In this document: piece after piece, positions 1-7,723 of the stretch | Layout of the letters: each line of letters opens with the position of its first letter | How positions within the stretch are numbered: position 1 is the stretch's first letter | Source: Syntrophomonadaceae bacterium | Lineage (GTDB): Bacteria; Bacillota; Dethiobacteria; DTU022 | Reading direction: 5' to 3' | Assembly (NCBI GenBank): GCA_003553305.1 | Contig: PWEB01000088.1 | Coordinates: 1 to 23,484, forward strand | DNA: 23,484 nt | Position numbers and translations under genes: made by a program | The notes under the pieces: generated by a model | What the model was told of the DNA's origin: nothing | What the model saw: only the letters and a program-made list of their open reading frames with translations | Database searches by the model: none

Positions 1-1037
1 TAGCGACAACCCATATTAATGAGTTGAAGTTATTTGCCCAGATGCAGGAAAAGATGCAGAATGCAGCGATGGAGTTTGATTTGGATACGCTTGCTCCAAC
101 ATATCGTCTTTTACAGGGGGTTCCCGGCCAGAGCAATGCATTTCATATTGCCGGTCAGTTAGGGCTCTCTGAGCATGTTCTGGATAAGGCAAAAAGTTTT
201 ATGCACCGCTCTCACGATCAGGTTGAATCAATTATTGCCAGCCTGGTCGAAGATCAACAGCGTTTTTCCAGAGATAGCAGACAAGCCGAATTGGAAAAGC
301 ACAAGGCCGAATTGTTGATGACTGAACTGCTAGAAGAACGTAATTTGCTGCGGGCCAGAAAGGAAGATATTTTAAAAGAGGCCCGCGAAGAAGCACGGCA
401 AATTGTCAGAAGGGCAAAAAATACTACTGACGAGCTGATCAAAGAACTGCGTTCAATAAAAAGCGAAGGTGCTGAACAACCGGTCGCCAGGGCGGAGCAA
501 GTTCGCACTCAATTAAATGAACTGCGCCGGGAAAATGAGTCGGAAGAAGAATTTGAAGCGGAAAGCCTGGATCAAGAGGAACTGTCAATTGGCCAGACCG
601 TATATATTCGCAGTTTAAAACAAAAAGGGGAAGTTATCTCTTTTTCGAATGATGAAGTGCAGGTTCAGGCAGGTTCTATCAAGGTAAATCTGCCTGTTCA
701 TGAGTTAAGCAAAGTTGAAGGTCAGGATCAGGAGAAAAGCAGCCGCAGTGAAAAGGGAAGCAGTAGTTATAGCATCCAAAATATGCCCTCGTTCAGTGGT
801 TCACTTGATTTGCGCGGCTTAAACCTGGAAGAAGCAATGCCCCTGGTGGATAAGCTTCTTGACAATGCGCTTTGGGCCGGATTGAACCAGGTTGATCTAA
901 TTCATGGAAAGGGCACCGGTAAATTAAAGAAAGGTCTGCGGGATTATTTAAAAGAGCACAAACTTGTCAGCAGCTTTCGCAGTGGTGAAGCAAGTGAAGG
1001 CGGTGAGGGGGTTACTGTTGTAGAACTTAAGTCGTAA
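1..1037 (+). CDS. mutS2: Endonuclease MutS2 (3' part, truncated by window edge)
   Basis: The reading frame is open to the first base (first whole codon at 3), so the start lies outside the window. The first visible residues, ATTHINELK, match the segment just after Walker B in MutS2 ATPase domains, followed by a conserved YRLLQGVPGQSNAF block. Next come a long charged coiled-coil region (about bases 180-560), a small beta-rich KOW-like segment (about 580-710) and a C-terminal Smr domain (about 795-1037). The Smr domain carries LDLRG and HGKGTG (903-920), its nuclease/nucleic-acid-binding motifs. Family knowledge: MutS2 is not a mismatch-repair protein. It restrains homologous recombination, and in Bacillus it also splits collided ribosomes. 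The coiled coil plus Smr end separates it from MutS1. It stops 69 bases before the end of the convergent PBP gene. Identification is firm; only the N-terminal and core domains are unseen. Confidence 0.96.
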   Translation, partial: ATTHINELKLFAQMQEKMQNAAMEFDLDTLAPTYRLLQGVPGQSNAFHIAGQLGLSEHVLDKAKSFMHRSHDQVESIIASLVEDQQRFSRDSRQAELEKHKAELLMTELLEERNLLRARKEDILKEAREEARQIVRRAKNTTDELIKELRSIKSEGAEQPVARAEQVRTQLNELRRENESEEEFEAESLDQEELSIGQTVYIRSLKQKGEVISFSNDEVQVQAGSIKVNLPVHELSKVEGQDQEKSSRSEKGSSSYSIQNMPSFSGSLDLRGLNLEEAMPLVDKLLDNALWAGLNQVDLIHGKGTGKLKKGLRDYLKEHKLVSSFRSGEASEGGEGVTVVELKS

Positions 1038-1065
1038 CTCATCTTCACCGCCTGTAAATGATCCT

Positions 1066-1090
1066 TATACTAAGAACGTATAGTGTTTTT
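1066..1090 (+). terminator. Weak candidate terminator after mutS2
   Basis: Five base pairs (TATAC 1066-1070 with GTATA 1078-1082), extendable by one T-G wobble, enclose a 7-base loop and are followed by a five-T run at 1086-1090. The stem is AT-rich and short, so it would be a poor terminator on its own. It is listed because it lies exactly in the 69-base gap between two convergent genes. Confidence 0.25.
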
Positions 1091-1106
1091 GATATTTTTA
1101 TGTCCT

Positions 1107-3947
1107 TTAATTTTCGGGTCCCCTGGAGACTACAAGGTTCACCGTAGTGCCTTCGCTCACTGTTGTTCCCGGTTCAGGTCGAATAGCTATAACCCTGTTC
1201 ATGGTTATTTCATCATGATGCGCCTGTTGTACATCTCCTATATTGAGACCCAATCTCTCGAGCCTTGATTCTGCAATGGCTGCAAATGATCCTATCTCAT
1301 CAGGGATGACTATCTCACCATTAGCAGCATCATCTCGACGGGTGACAATTTCTCCGTCTTGATCAGTTTCTGTATTTACTCGCACCTCGGCCGGTTCGGA
1401 GGTTGAACCATCGACATAACGCGCGGCAAGGGTATAAGTGTATTCATCATCTAACTCAATATTTTCATCGGAATGCTGTCGGGCATTGCTGTCAAGTATT
1501 CTGCTGCTATCACCGGCAGCATTATACCTGTTCAGTTCAAAGCTTTCAATATCATCAGGGCCGTCGTAGTCCCACTGCAAAGTTACACCATCGCTGTAGA
1601 TGTAGGCATCAAAAGCGGTTATTTCAGCGGTTGTAGAACCGGATTGTTCAGCCCGGCCAGAGATTGAAACTCTCAAGCCGTTTTCTTCGGCATCATGAGG
1701 TATTCTACCGGGTCCTCCCGACCAGCGATCATCTGTTTCGATATAAGACGGACGGCTGTAAGTTCTCCTGTCTTCATGCATATCGCAACTTTCGGTGGGC
1801 GCCTGTCCGTCTATAAAATAGTCGCTCCTGGCAGCACCGGCGTCTCTACAATACTCGGTGACTAGTTTGCCGGATCTTTGGCAAACGGTTAATTCAACAA
1901 TGCCGTCCGGTCTCTCAAATTCTTCAATATCCAGATTTTCAAATTCTTTCAGAAATACTTCACGCAGAAAGACAGTAGAATAGCGCCAACCCTGTTCGAT
2001 CTTGCCCATTTTAGGTTCATCGTAACCCATCCAGAAAGTGGCTACTGTGTTTGGGGTATATGCTGCCAGGTATACGTCTTTCCAGTTGTCAGTAGTTCCT
2101 GTTTTAGCAGCTACCGGGCGGTCTATTTGCAAAGCGCTGCCCAGGTAATCGGTTACAAAGTCCTGCAGGATATTGTTGACCATAAAGGTAGATTGTGGTC
2201 CTAAGACCTGTTCCGGGGAGACATTCTTTTCATAAAGGGTGTCGCCGTGGCGGTCTACTACTTTTTCTACAGTATGCAGTTCAATTTTCAGGCCATCGTT
2301 GGCAAAAACACTATAAGCCTGGGCCATATGGATAGCGCTGGTTCCACTGTAAAAACCACCCAGGGTGAGGCTGAGATTATTTAATTCGTCAGGGTGCAGG
2401 GTGGTGACTCCCATTTTTTGAGCATATTCGGCACCGGTCTGTGGACCAAGATCCTCGAAAGCGCGAATAGCCGGGATGTTATATGATTTGACCAGGGCTT
2501 CCCTGACCGGGATCATGCCTCTGAATTCTCGGTCAAAGTTTTCAGGGAACCAGTCCGGATCGGTTAGTTTAAATGGGGAATCATCCAATGTTGAACCGGC
2601 TCCGCCCAGGGTACCTTCTTCGAAAGCCGGGCCATAAGTCGTAATCGGTTTAATGGCAGAACCGGGCTGGCGAAGGGTGGAAAAGCGCAGCACTTCATCT
2701 GCATCTTTGATATACTCCCGTCCACCGCCCAAAGCCTGAATCCTACCACTGCCTGGGTCCGCAAGCACTATTGCGGACTGGGGTTGGGCAATCCCTTTTT
2801 CTTCATCCACCAACTCTTCCAGCTGAGCTTGAGTCAGGGTGCCCTCGGAGGGAAGCTCTCTGATCGCTTCGCGGGCCTTCGTCATATCTACCTTAAATGT
2901 GGCCGGATAAAGCTCTTCCTGGCTCAAAACATCTTCGACATGACTCTGCATGGAAGGTTCAAGGGTTGTATGAATCTGCAAACCGCCGGTATAGATGGCC
3001 CGGTAAGCTTCTTCACGGGAACCGATTGATGAAATATTGCTTAGGATATTAAGCAATTCACTGTGTATTACATAATCCACAAAATAAGGGTATGGATATT
3101 CAGGTCCGCGGGCTTCTGCGTAATTAAGTTCCTGTTCGAGCGCCTCACGGTATTCTGTTTCATTAATAAATTCTACTCTTCTCATATTCGAAAGCACGGT
3201 GTCTTTACGAGATTCTGCTGCTTCCTTGTTGTTGACCGGGTTGTAGTAGTTAGGCGAACGGACCGCTCCGGCCAACATTGCTGCTTCTGGTAAGTTCAGT
3301 TCGTCGACACTTTTATCAAAATAGGTTTGGGAGGCAGCTTCAACTCCATAAGCACCATTACCAAAGTAAACGCGATTTAAATACATTTCCAGGATTTCTT
3401 CTTTGCTGTAGAGGCGTTCTAACTGTATGGCCAACCAGATTTCCTGGACTTTGCGTTCGTAGGTTGTTTCTGTAGTCAAGAAGGCGTTTTGGGCTAACTG
3501 TTGAGAGATGGTGCTTGCTCCCTGGACAATCGATCCGGCCCGAAAATTAGTGTAGGCTGCCCGTAAACTGCCGGTAATATCAAAACCAAAATGATCGTAA
3601 AAACGTTCGTCTTCAATGGCTATAAAAGCTTCTTTAACATGACCGGGCACATCATTTAATTCTACCGCTGTGCGGTGTTGTTCATCATGTAGTTCTGTCA
3701 CTTTTTCGCCACTGCTGTCATACAGGTATGATGTTTCTACTGTTTCAAGGCGAGCAGGATCAAGAGCAGGAGTCTCTTCGATAAAGCTGTAGATAACATA
3801 GCCTCCGACCCCTCCAGCTAGAAGAACCAGCAAAAATGAAACAAGGAAAAGAATCTTTATTACCCGCCACATTCTGCCGGGCTCTTTCTTTTTATTGTTA
3901 ATTTTTTTATTTGTTTGTTGATCAAACGGTATTTTTTTCTCTACCAC
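1107..3947 (-). CDS. Class A penicillin-binding protein (PBP1A type) with Fn3 and PASTA domains
   Basis: Bifunctional peptidoglycan synthase that polymerises lipid II glycan strands and cross-links the peptides outside the membrane. In order: a basic cytoplasmic tail; one membrane segment (about residues 29-54); a GT51 transglycosylase with EDERFYDHFG (catalytic Glu about 112) and GASTISQQL (143-151); and a transpeptidase with SAIK (Ser430/Lys433), SYN (488-490) and KTGTT (615-619). A cysteine-containing linker follows (Cys689, 700, 721, as in other PBP1A proteins), then a fibronectin-III-like domain (about 765-857) and one PASTA repeat (about 885-943). All catalytic motifs are intact. The start is GTG at 3947, with AGGAGG 11 bases upstream (3959-3964). 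It lies 123 bases downstream of the cheC-like gene on the same strand and has a candidate promoter of its own. PASTA domains bind peptidoglycan fragments or beta-lactams in other proteins; its role here is inferred. 946 residues is long for PBP1A because of the two C-terminal domains. Confidence 0.95.
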   Translation of the reverse strand: MVEKKIPFDQQTNKKINNKKKEPGRMWRVIKILFLVSFLLVLLAGGVGGYVIYSFIEETPALDPARLETVETSYLYDSSGEKVTELHDEQHRTAVELNDVPGHVKEAFIAIEDERFYDHFGFDITGSLRAAYTNFRAGSIVQGASTISQQLAQNAFLTTETTYERKVQEIWLAIQLERLYSKEEILEMYLNRVYFGNGAYGVEAASQTYFDKSVDELNLPEAAMLAGAVRSPNYYNPVNNKEAAESRKDTVLSNMRRVEFINETEYREALEQELNYAEARGPEYPYPYFVDYVIHSELLNILSNISSIGSREEAYRAIYTGGLQIHTTLEPSMQSHVEDVLSQEELYPATFKVDMTKAREAIRELPSEGTLTQAQLEELVDEEKGIAQPQSAIVLADPGSGRIQALGGGREYIKDADEVLRFSTLRQPGSAIKPITTYGPAFEEGTLGGAGSTLDDSPFKLTDPDWFPENFDREFRGMIPVREALVKSYNIPAIRAFEDLGPQTGAEYAQKMGVTTLHPDELNNLSLTLGGFYSGTSAIHMAQAYSVFANDGLKIELHTVEKVVDRHGDTLYEKNVSPEQVLGPQSTFMVNNILQDFVTDYLGSALQIDRPVAAKTGTTDNWKDVYLAAYTPNTVATFWMGYDEPKMGKIEQGWRYSTVFLREVFLKEFENLDIEEFERPDGIVELTVCQRSGKLVTEYCRDAGAARSDYFIDGQAPTESCDMHEDRRTYSRPSYIETDDRWSGGPGRIPHDAEENGLRVSISGRAEQSGSTTAEITAFDAYIYSDGVTLQWDYDGPDDIESFELNRYNAAGDSSRILDSNARQHSDENIELDDEYTYTLAARYVDGSTSEPAEVRVNTETDQDGEIVTRRDDAANGEIVIPDEIGSFAAIAESRLERLGLNIGDVQQAHHDEITMNRVIAIRPEPGTTVSEGTTVNLVVSRGPEN

Positions 3948-3990
3948 CGATGTGCTAACCTCCTATAATTAAAGAAAATCACCTGCTTTA

Positions 3991-3999
3991 ATTATAACA
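3991..3999 (-). promoter_or_regulatory. Extended -10 promoter candidate for the PBP gene
   Basis: Read on the minus strand the sequence is TGTTATAAT, a perfect -10 hexamer (3991-3996) with the TGn extension. There is no good -35 box at 17 bases, which is tolerated by extended -10 promoters. It lies 44 bases before the GTG start and 27 bases before the AGGAGG site. Confidence 0.45.
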
Positions 4000-4039
4000 T
4001 AATTGAACCAATGTTTATAATCAGGCATGATGATTTTTC

Positions 4040-4051
4040 TATGTATACATA
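4040..4051. other. 12-base perfect palindrome, possible operator
   Basis: TATGTATACATA reads identically on both strands. It lies between the cheC-like gene and the PBP gene. A TTGACA on the minus strand (4069-4074, overlapping the cheC stop) sits 17 bases before a poor -10 (TATGTA, 4046-4051) inside the palindrome. This could be an operator over a weak promoter. AT-rich palindromes of this size also arise by chance. Confidence 0.25.
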
Positions 4052-4070
4052 TATATTGTATCCTAACTTG

Positions 4071-4703
4071 TCAACCGGTTCCTAAATGTTCAAATAATGC
4101 TGTCAGAGAACCGCTGTCCGGAAGGATTAATATACTGCCTTCGATTCCGTCATTTTCAACGCTAAGTTCAGCTTTTAGTAGAATTAGCTGATCGTCTACG
4201 GTTTTTGTTTCAGCGATCACTGTTCCAAGAATAGCAGCTGCCATATCAATACCTAACTTGGGCGGTAAAGCTTGAAATGTGAGGCCGGTCATAAAGGAAA
4301 GAGCGCTTAAATAAGAACCGGTAATTATATTGCCCAGTTCCATTAAAAGTGATTGTTCCATTTCATCGATTGGTTCATAGGACTGGTCGCTCTCTGAGGA
4401 GTGATTCGGCATGATTTTTGCTATCAGATTCTGTGCGGCTTCGATAGGAAGAACAAATACCAGGACTAGACCAATATCAGGACAATCTGCTTCACAAAAA
4501 GTTGCGGCAACCAGGCTTTCCGGATCACCGAATGACTCTGGAACATCCTGCAGAGGGGCAACTTTTACAATCGGAACTGCCATATCAATTTTTTGTTCAC
4601 TAAGCATTGAAGAAAGAGCGGTAATCGCATTGCCGATACCGATGTTAGCTAATTCTTTTAGCAAATCTTGTTGTTCTGCACTGATAAAGTCGTTCGAATC
4701 CAC
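4071..4703 (-). CDS. cheC: CheC-family CheY-P phosphatase
   Basis: The protein is built of two similar halves, each with the CheC active-site pattern (D/S)xxxExxN followed by proline about 22 residues later. The first is D13-E17-N20 with Pro44; the second is S118-E122-N125 with Pro148. Two intact sites indicate CheC rather than FliY (which adds a C-terminal FliN domain) or CheX. In Bacillus, CheC dephosphorylates CheY-P and partners CheD in adaptation. No cheD or other chemotaxis gene is visible, so this is an orphan copy here, and its partner response regulator is unknown. The N20-to-Pro44 gap holds 23 residues instead of the usual 22. The start is GTG at 4703, with GGAGG 7 bases upstream (4711-4715). 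It is transcribed divergently from the acyl-CoA synthetase gene. 210 residues is normal for CheC. Confidence 0.88.
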   Translation of the reverse strand: MDSNDFISAEQQDLLKELANIGIGNAITALSSMLSEQKIDMAVPIVKVAPLQDVPESFGDPESLVAATFCEADCPDIGLVLVFVLPIEAAQNLIAKIMPNHSSESDQSYEPIDEMEQSLLMELGNIITGSYLSALSFMTGLTFQALPPKLGIDMAAAILGTVIAETKTVDDQLILLKAELSVENDGIEGSILILPDSGSLTALFEHLGTG

Positions 4704-4757
4704 TGTTCCACCTCCAAAGAGTTCTCATTGAAACGAGTCTAAATTATTCTTTATATT

Positions 4758-4766
4758 ATCATACCA
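4758..4766 (-). promoter_or_regulatory. Extended -10 candidate for the cheC-like gene
   Basis: On the minus strand TGGTATGAT gives a -10 of TATGAT (4758-4763) with a TG extension, about 54 bases upstream of the GTG start. No convincing -35 is present. It lies in the 221-base divergent intergenic region. Confidence 0.3.
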
Positions 4767-4822
4767 TAAACTTATTAAAAGCGAATATTATTTTATAGAA
4801 GAAATGCAAAAAAAGTATATCC

Positions 4823-4851
4823 TTTACGGTGCTGATCATGTACAATATAAG
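4823..4851 (+). promoter_or_regulatory. Sigma-A-type promoter candidate for the acyl-CoA synthetase gene
   Basis: TTTACG (4823-4828) and TATAAG (4846-4851) are separated by exactly 17 bases; they match 4/6 and 5/6 consensus positions. This predicts a leader of roughly 65-70 bases before the TTG start. The rest of the divergent region shows no riboswitch-like structure that I can recognise. Confidence 0.45.
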
Positions 4852-4924
4852 TAGTTGCCTGTGTTAAATGTTAAGCTATAAAAGTAAATTGACGCAGCAT
4901 CGTTAGTCTAAGGAGGCTTTCAAG

Positions 4925-7114
4925 TTGAACAAAGAGCAGCTGCTGGAGAAAAAGCTGGAAAGACAAAATGATTTGGAGACTTTTTTATACCCACAATCCA
5001 TTGCTGTGATCGGAGCCAGCCAAAATCCTTTAAAACCAAATGGTATTCCATTATATCTGTTTAGTATGTTCAGTTACGAGGGTGATTTATATCCGGTTAA
5101 TCCCAAATATGACAATGTGGGTGGGTTGAAATGTTATCCTTCAATACTAAATGTAGAAGCGCCAATCGACCTTGCCATTATTGGTGTGGCTGCGGCCCAG
5201 GTGATGGAAGTTCTCAGAGAATGCGCTGAAAAGCAGGTTAAGGCAGTGATAATTTTTACCTCCGGTTTTGCAGAAACTGGAGAAGAAGGCCGAGCAATTC
5301 AGGAAGAAATGCGTGAAGTGTCTGAAGAAAGCGGAATGCGGATTCTCGGCCCAAACTGCCTGGGTATTTTAAATTATTATAATGGCAATATGTCCAGTTT
5401 TTTTTACAATCAAAAACAAAGTGATCTGGTCTATCCTAATAAACTATCCTTTATCACTCAAAGTGGTGGATTGGGTGGAATAATCTACCAGATGGTCATT
5501 CAGCTTTCTATTGGTTTTAACTATTTTGTAAGCACCGGAAATGAAGCGGATCTATCGTTTGCTGAGGTTTTAAACCACCTTGTAAAGCGGGATGAAGTAT
5601 CAATTGTAGCTGGTTATCTTGAAGGTTTGCAGGGGGATGGCAAACTTTTTAGAGAGGCCTGCCGCTATGCACTTGAAAATAAAAAAATGATCACAATGCT
5701 TAAAGTCGGGCGCACAAGCAGTGGAGCTGCAGCAGCAGCTTCACATACTGGGGCTATGGTTGGGGAGGATCGGGTATACGAAGGCCTTTTTAAGCAATAT
5801 GGTGTGCCGCGGGCTGATGATGTTGAGCAGATGAATGCCTTAATAGCTCTCTATGCCACCGGCCGTTATCCGGGTGGTAAAAAAATGGCTGTGATCACTA
5901 TATCCGGAGGCGGAGGAGTTGTCGTAGCCGACAAGTGTCCGCAATATGGCCTGGAGGTAGTTACTCTCACTGAGCAGACTCAGTTGAATTTGAGGAAATT
6001 TTTCCCGGCCTTTGGTGCAGTGGGAAATCCGGTGGATTTAACTGCCCAGCTTTTTACTGACACGGAACTATTCGAGCGTGCCCTGCGTCTTGTAATGCAG
6101 GATCCGAAGATTGATGTCGGCGGTTTTTTCTATAACCTTGAAATGCCGGATCCGGAGGCAACCGAAAAAATCATTAAAGCTTATAATGAGACTGAAAAGC
6201 CGCTGGTTGTATTTACCTGGCCTACCGGTCAGGAATATGCGCAAGAAGCTAAAGACAGGCTTTTACAGGCCGGTGTACCGGTCATAGAGCATATACCAAG
6301 TGGACTATGGGCGATTAGTTCTTTGGCGGAGTGGATGCAAAAAAGCAAAGAATCACAGGAATTGCCGGTTTATACTCCTGGCCGGGAGCGGGAAAAAGCT
6401 CTTTCTTTGCTCTATGAAAAACCTTTCGGGAAGTGTAATGCAATGACAGAGTGGCGTTCTAAACTGGTCCTTGATGCTTATGGTATTCCAGTGACCAGGG
6501 AAAAACTGGTCACTACTGCCGCCGAAGCTGTTCAGGCAGCCGAAGAAATCGGTTATCCGGTAGTATTGAAAATTATGTCACCTGATCTGCTCCATAAAAC
6601 AGATATTGGTGGGGTGGCCCTGAATATTTCCGATCAGGCCGGGGTCGAAGAAACTTTCCATGAATTAGTTAAACGTGCTGTTAAAAATAATTTAGATGTT
6701 CGTTTAGAAGGTGTTCTTGTTCAGGAAATGTTAAAACCGGGACTTGAAGTAATTGTCGGGGTGAAGGATGACCCGATTTTTGGAGCGACCATTACCCTGG
6801 GGCTGGGTGGTGTTTTTGTTGAAGTATTTAAAGATCTGGCCACAAGAGCTGTTCCTTTGCGGGAAGAAGATGCCCGCTCCATGATTAATGAACTGAAAAG
6901 CAAATCGCTGCTCTATGGATTTAGGGGTGGTGTGCCCAAGGATGTCGATGCGCTGGTTGCAGCATTAATGAAAATGTCAAGGCTGTGCTTTGAACTGGAA
7001 GGCTCAATTGATGAAATTGATATTAACCCGTTGATTATTTATGAAGAGGGCAATGGTTTAATCGCTGCCGACGCGCTGATTGTCCCTTCTCAAAAGGATC
7101 AAGACAATCCATAA
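4925..7114 (+). CDS. ADP-forming acetate/acyl-CoA synthetase, fused alpha-beta
   Basis: Interconverts acyl-CoA, ADP and phosphate with free acid, CoA and ATP in the cytoplasm, so it can make ATP from acetyl-CoA. The order is a CoA-binding Rossmann domain (about residues 19-150, with IAVIGAS and LGPNCLG), a succinyl-CoA-ligase-like domain (about 170-310) with the phospho-histidine motif SHTGAM (His274), a second flavodoxin-like lobe (about 318-460), and an ATP-grasp domain (about 505-720, with GYPVVLK and DINPL). It is full length (729 residues) and unbroken. No GNAT domain is attached, which argues against a protein-acetyltransferase (Pat-like) fusion. The start is TTG at 4925, with AGGAGG 8 bases upstream (4911-4916). 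Substrate range (acetate, branched or aromatic acids) cannot be told from sequence. It stands alone, between divergent cheC and a gene with its own promoter. Confidence 0.9.
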   Translation: MNKEQLLEKKLERQNDLETFLYPQSIAVIGASQNPLKPNGIPLYLFSMFSYEGDLYPVNPKYDNVGGLKCYPSILNVEAPIDLAIIGVAAAQVMEVLRECAEKQVKAVIIFTSGFAETGEEGRAIQEEMREVSEESGMRILGPNCLGILNYYNGNMSSFFYNQKQSDLVYPNKLSFITQSGGLGGIIYQMVIQLSIGFNYFVSTGNEADLSFAEVLNHLVKRDEVSIVAGYLEGLQGDGKLFREACRYALENKKMITMLKVGRTSSGAAAAASHTGAMVGEDRVYEGLFKQYGVPRADDVEQMNALIALYATGRYPGGKKMAVITISGGGGVVVADKCPQYGLEVVTLTEQTQLNLRKFFPAFGAVGNPVDLTAQLFTDTELFERALRLVMQDPKIDVGGFFYNLEMPDPEATEKIIKAYNETEKPLVVFTWPTGQEYAQEAKDRLLQAGVPVIEHIPSGLWAISSLAEWMQKSKESQELPVYTPGREREKALSLLYEKPFGKCNAMTEWRSKLVLDAYGIPVTREKLVTTAAEAVQAAEEIGYPVVLKIMSPDLLHKTDIGGVALNISDQAGVEETFHELVKRAVKNNLDVRLEGVLVQEMLKPGLEVIVGVKDDPIFGATITLGLGGVFVEVFKDLATRAVPLREEDARSMINELKSKSLLYGFRGGVPKDVDALVAALMKMSRLCFELEGSIDEIDINPLIIYEEGNGLIAADALIVPSQKDQDNP

Positions 7115-7130
7115 TCCGGTATGTTATAAT
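7101..7130 (+). promoter_or_regulatory. Extended -10 promoter for the NusG-domain-II gene
   Basis: AAGACA (7101-7106) lies 18 bases before a perfect TATAAT (7125-7130), which also carries the TGn extension (7122-7124). The -35 overlaps the end of the upstream coding region. Predicted transcription would start near 7137, some 45 bases before the coding start. Confidence 0.55.
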
Positions 7131-7183
7131 GTTATTAAGTGAAATTGAAATTATTGGTTTTCATGGAGTGTAGGTGATGCTAA

Positions 7184-7597
7184 TTGCGAAAACTAAAAAT
7201 ACAAATCGCCGATTATCTTGTAGTCGGCGTTATTCTTTTTCTGGGATTAAGCGGATTATGGTTTAATCTACAGAATGCCAGTGCTGCAGAGCAAAAATAT
7301 GCGGTAATCACTGTTGAAAATGAACAGGTAGCTGAATTGTCGCTTCGTCCCGGGGAATCAATGAGTTATACTTTCCAGTTTGGAGAAAAAGATCAGCATA
7401 CTGCTGAAGTTGAAGTCGAAGATGGGCGGATCAGAATGCTTCCTCTGCCCGGTGGATTATGTCCGAAAGCAATCTGTTCACATACCGGCTGGATCGAAAA
7501 TTCATATGAAAGCATCGTTTGTTTGCCAAATCAAATCATGATTAACTTAGACAGCGCTACTGCAGAAGATGAAGAAATTGACGGAGTCACTAACTAG
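7184..7597 (+). CDS. Membrane-anchored NusG domain II (DUF1312-type) protein
   Basis: A small exported or membrane-anchored protein of unknown function. Residues 11-28 are a hydrophobic segment after a basic N-terminus, followed by an Ala-Ser-Ala stretch that could be a signal-peptidase site. The remainder is a beta-rich NusG domain II with a cysteine pattern, C93-PKAI-C98 and C113-LPN, plus HTGW, typical of the Firmicute stand-alone family. It lacks the NusG N-terminal domain, so it is not a transcription elongation factor. In many Clostridia, relatives sit beside a Gx-transporter gene or a flavin (FMN) transferase; neither is present here. The start is TTG at 7184, supported by AGGTGA (7172-7177) 6 bases upstream. 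The ATG at 7177 is in another frame that soon stops. Confidence 0.8.
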   Translation: MRKLKIQIADYLVVGVILFLGLSGLWFNLQNASAAEQKYAVITVENEQVAELSLRPGESMSYTFQFGEKDQHTAEVEVEDGRIRMLPLPGGLCPKAICSHTGWIENSYESIVCLPNQIMINLDSATAEDEEIDGVTN

Positions 7598-7668
7598 TGC
7601 CGTGTTGTATCTCTGGTTTTAACCTCTAATTGTTTAGTCTAATATTTTGTAAAGCAGGGCTGTGCTTG

Positions 7669-7697
7669 TTGACAAAGAAATTAAAGGTCTATATAAT
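7669..7697 (+). promoter_or_regulatory. Perfect-consensus sigma-A promoter opening the yceD-rpmF-fab run
   Basis: TTGACA (7669-7674), a 17-base spacer and TATAAT (7692-7697) match consensus at every position. Transcription should begin near 7704, giving a leader of only about 20 bases before the ATG at 7724. This is the strongest promoter visible in the window and probably drives L32 and, by readthrough, the fatty acid genes. No operator overlapping it was recognised. Confidence 0.85.
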
Positions 7698-7723
7698 AAC
7701 TTTAGTTTTTCGGGGTGTTTAAA

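Noticed and set aside
254..508. Minus-strand open frame inside mutS2 (and many similar frames inside other genes)
   Set aside because: It is antisense to a conserved protein, has no supporting binding site, and its sequence is a serine/leucine-rich shadow. The same applies to the other frames nested in smc, ffh, fabF, the PBP gene and others.
4903..4911. TTAGTCTAA occurs before the acyl-CoA synthetase gene and again at 7634-7642 before the yceD promoter
   Set aside because: It is only nine AT-rich bases. One copy overlaps the ribosome binding site, positions differ relative to the promoters, and a chance match of this size is likely in a window of this length. It does not match the FapR operator as I know it.
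7177..7264. Short frame starting at ATG 7177, better spaced to GGAGTG than the TTG at 7184
   Set aside because: It stops after about 28 codons and encodes no recognisable peptide, while the TTG frame gives the NusG-domain-II protein.
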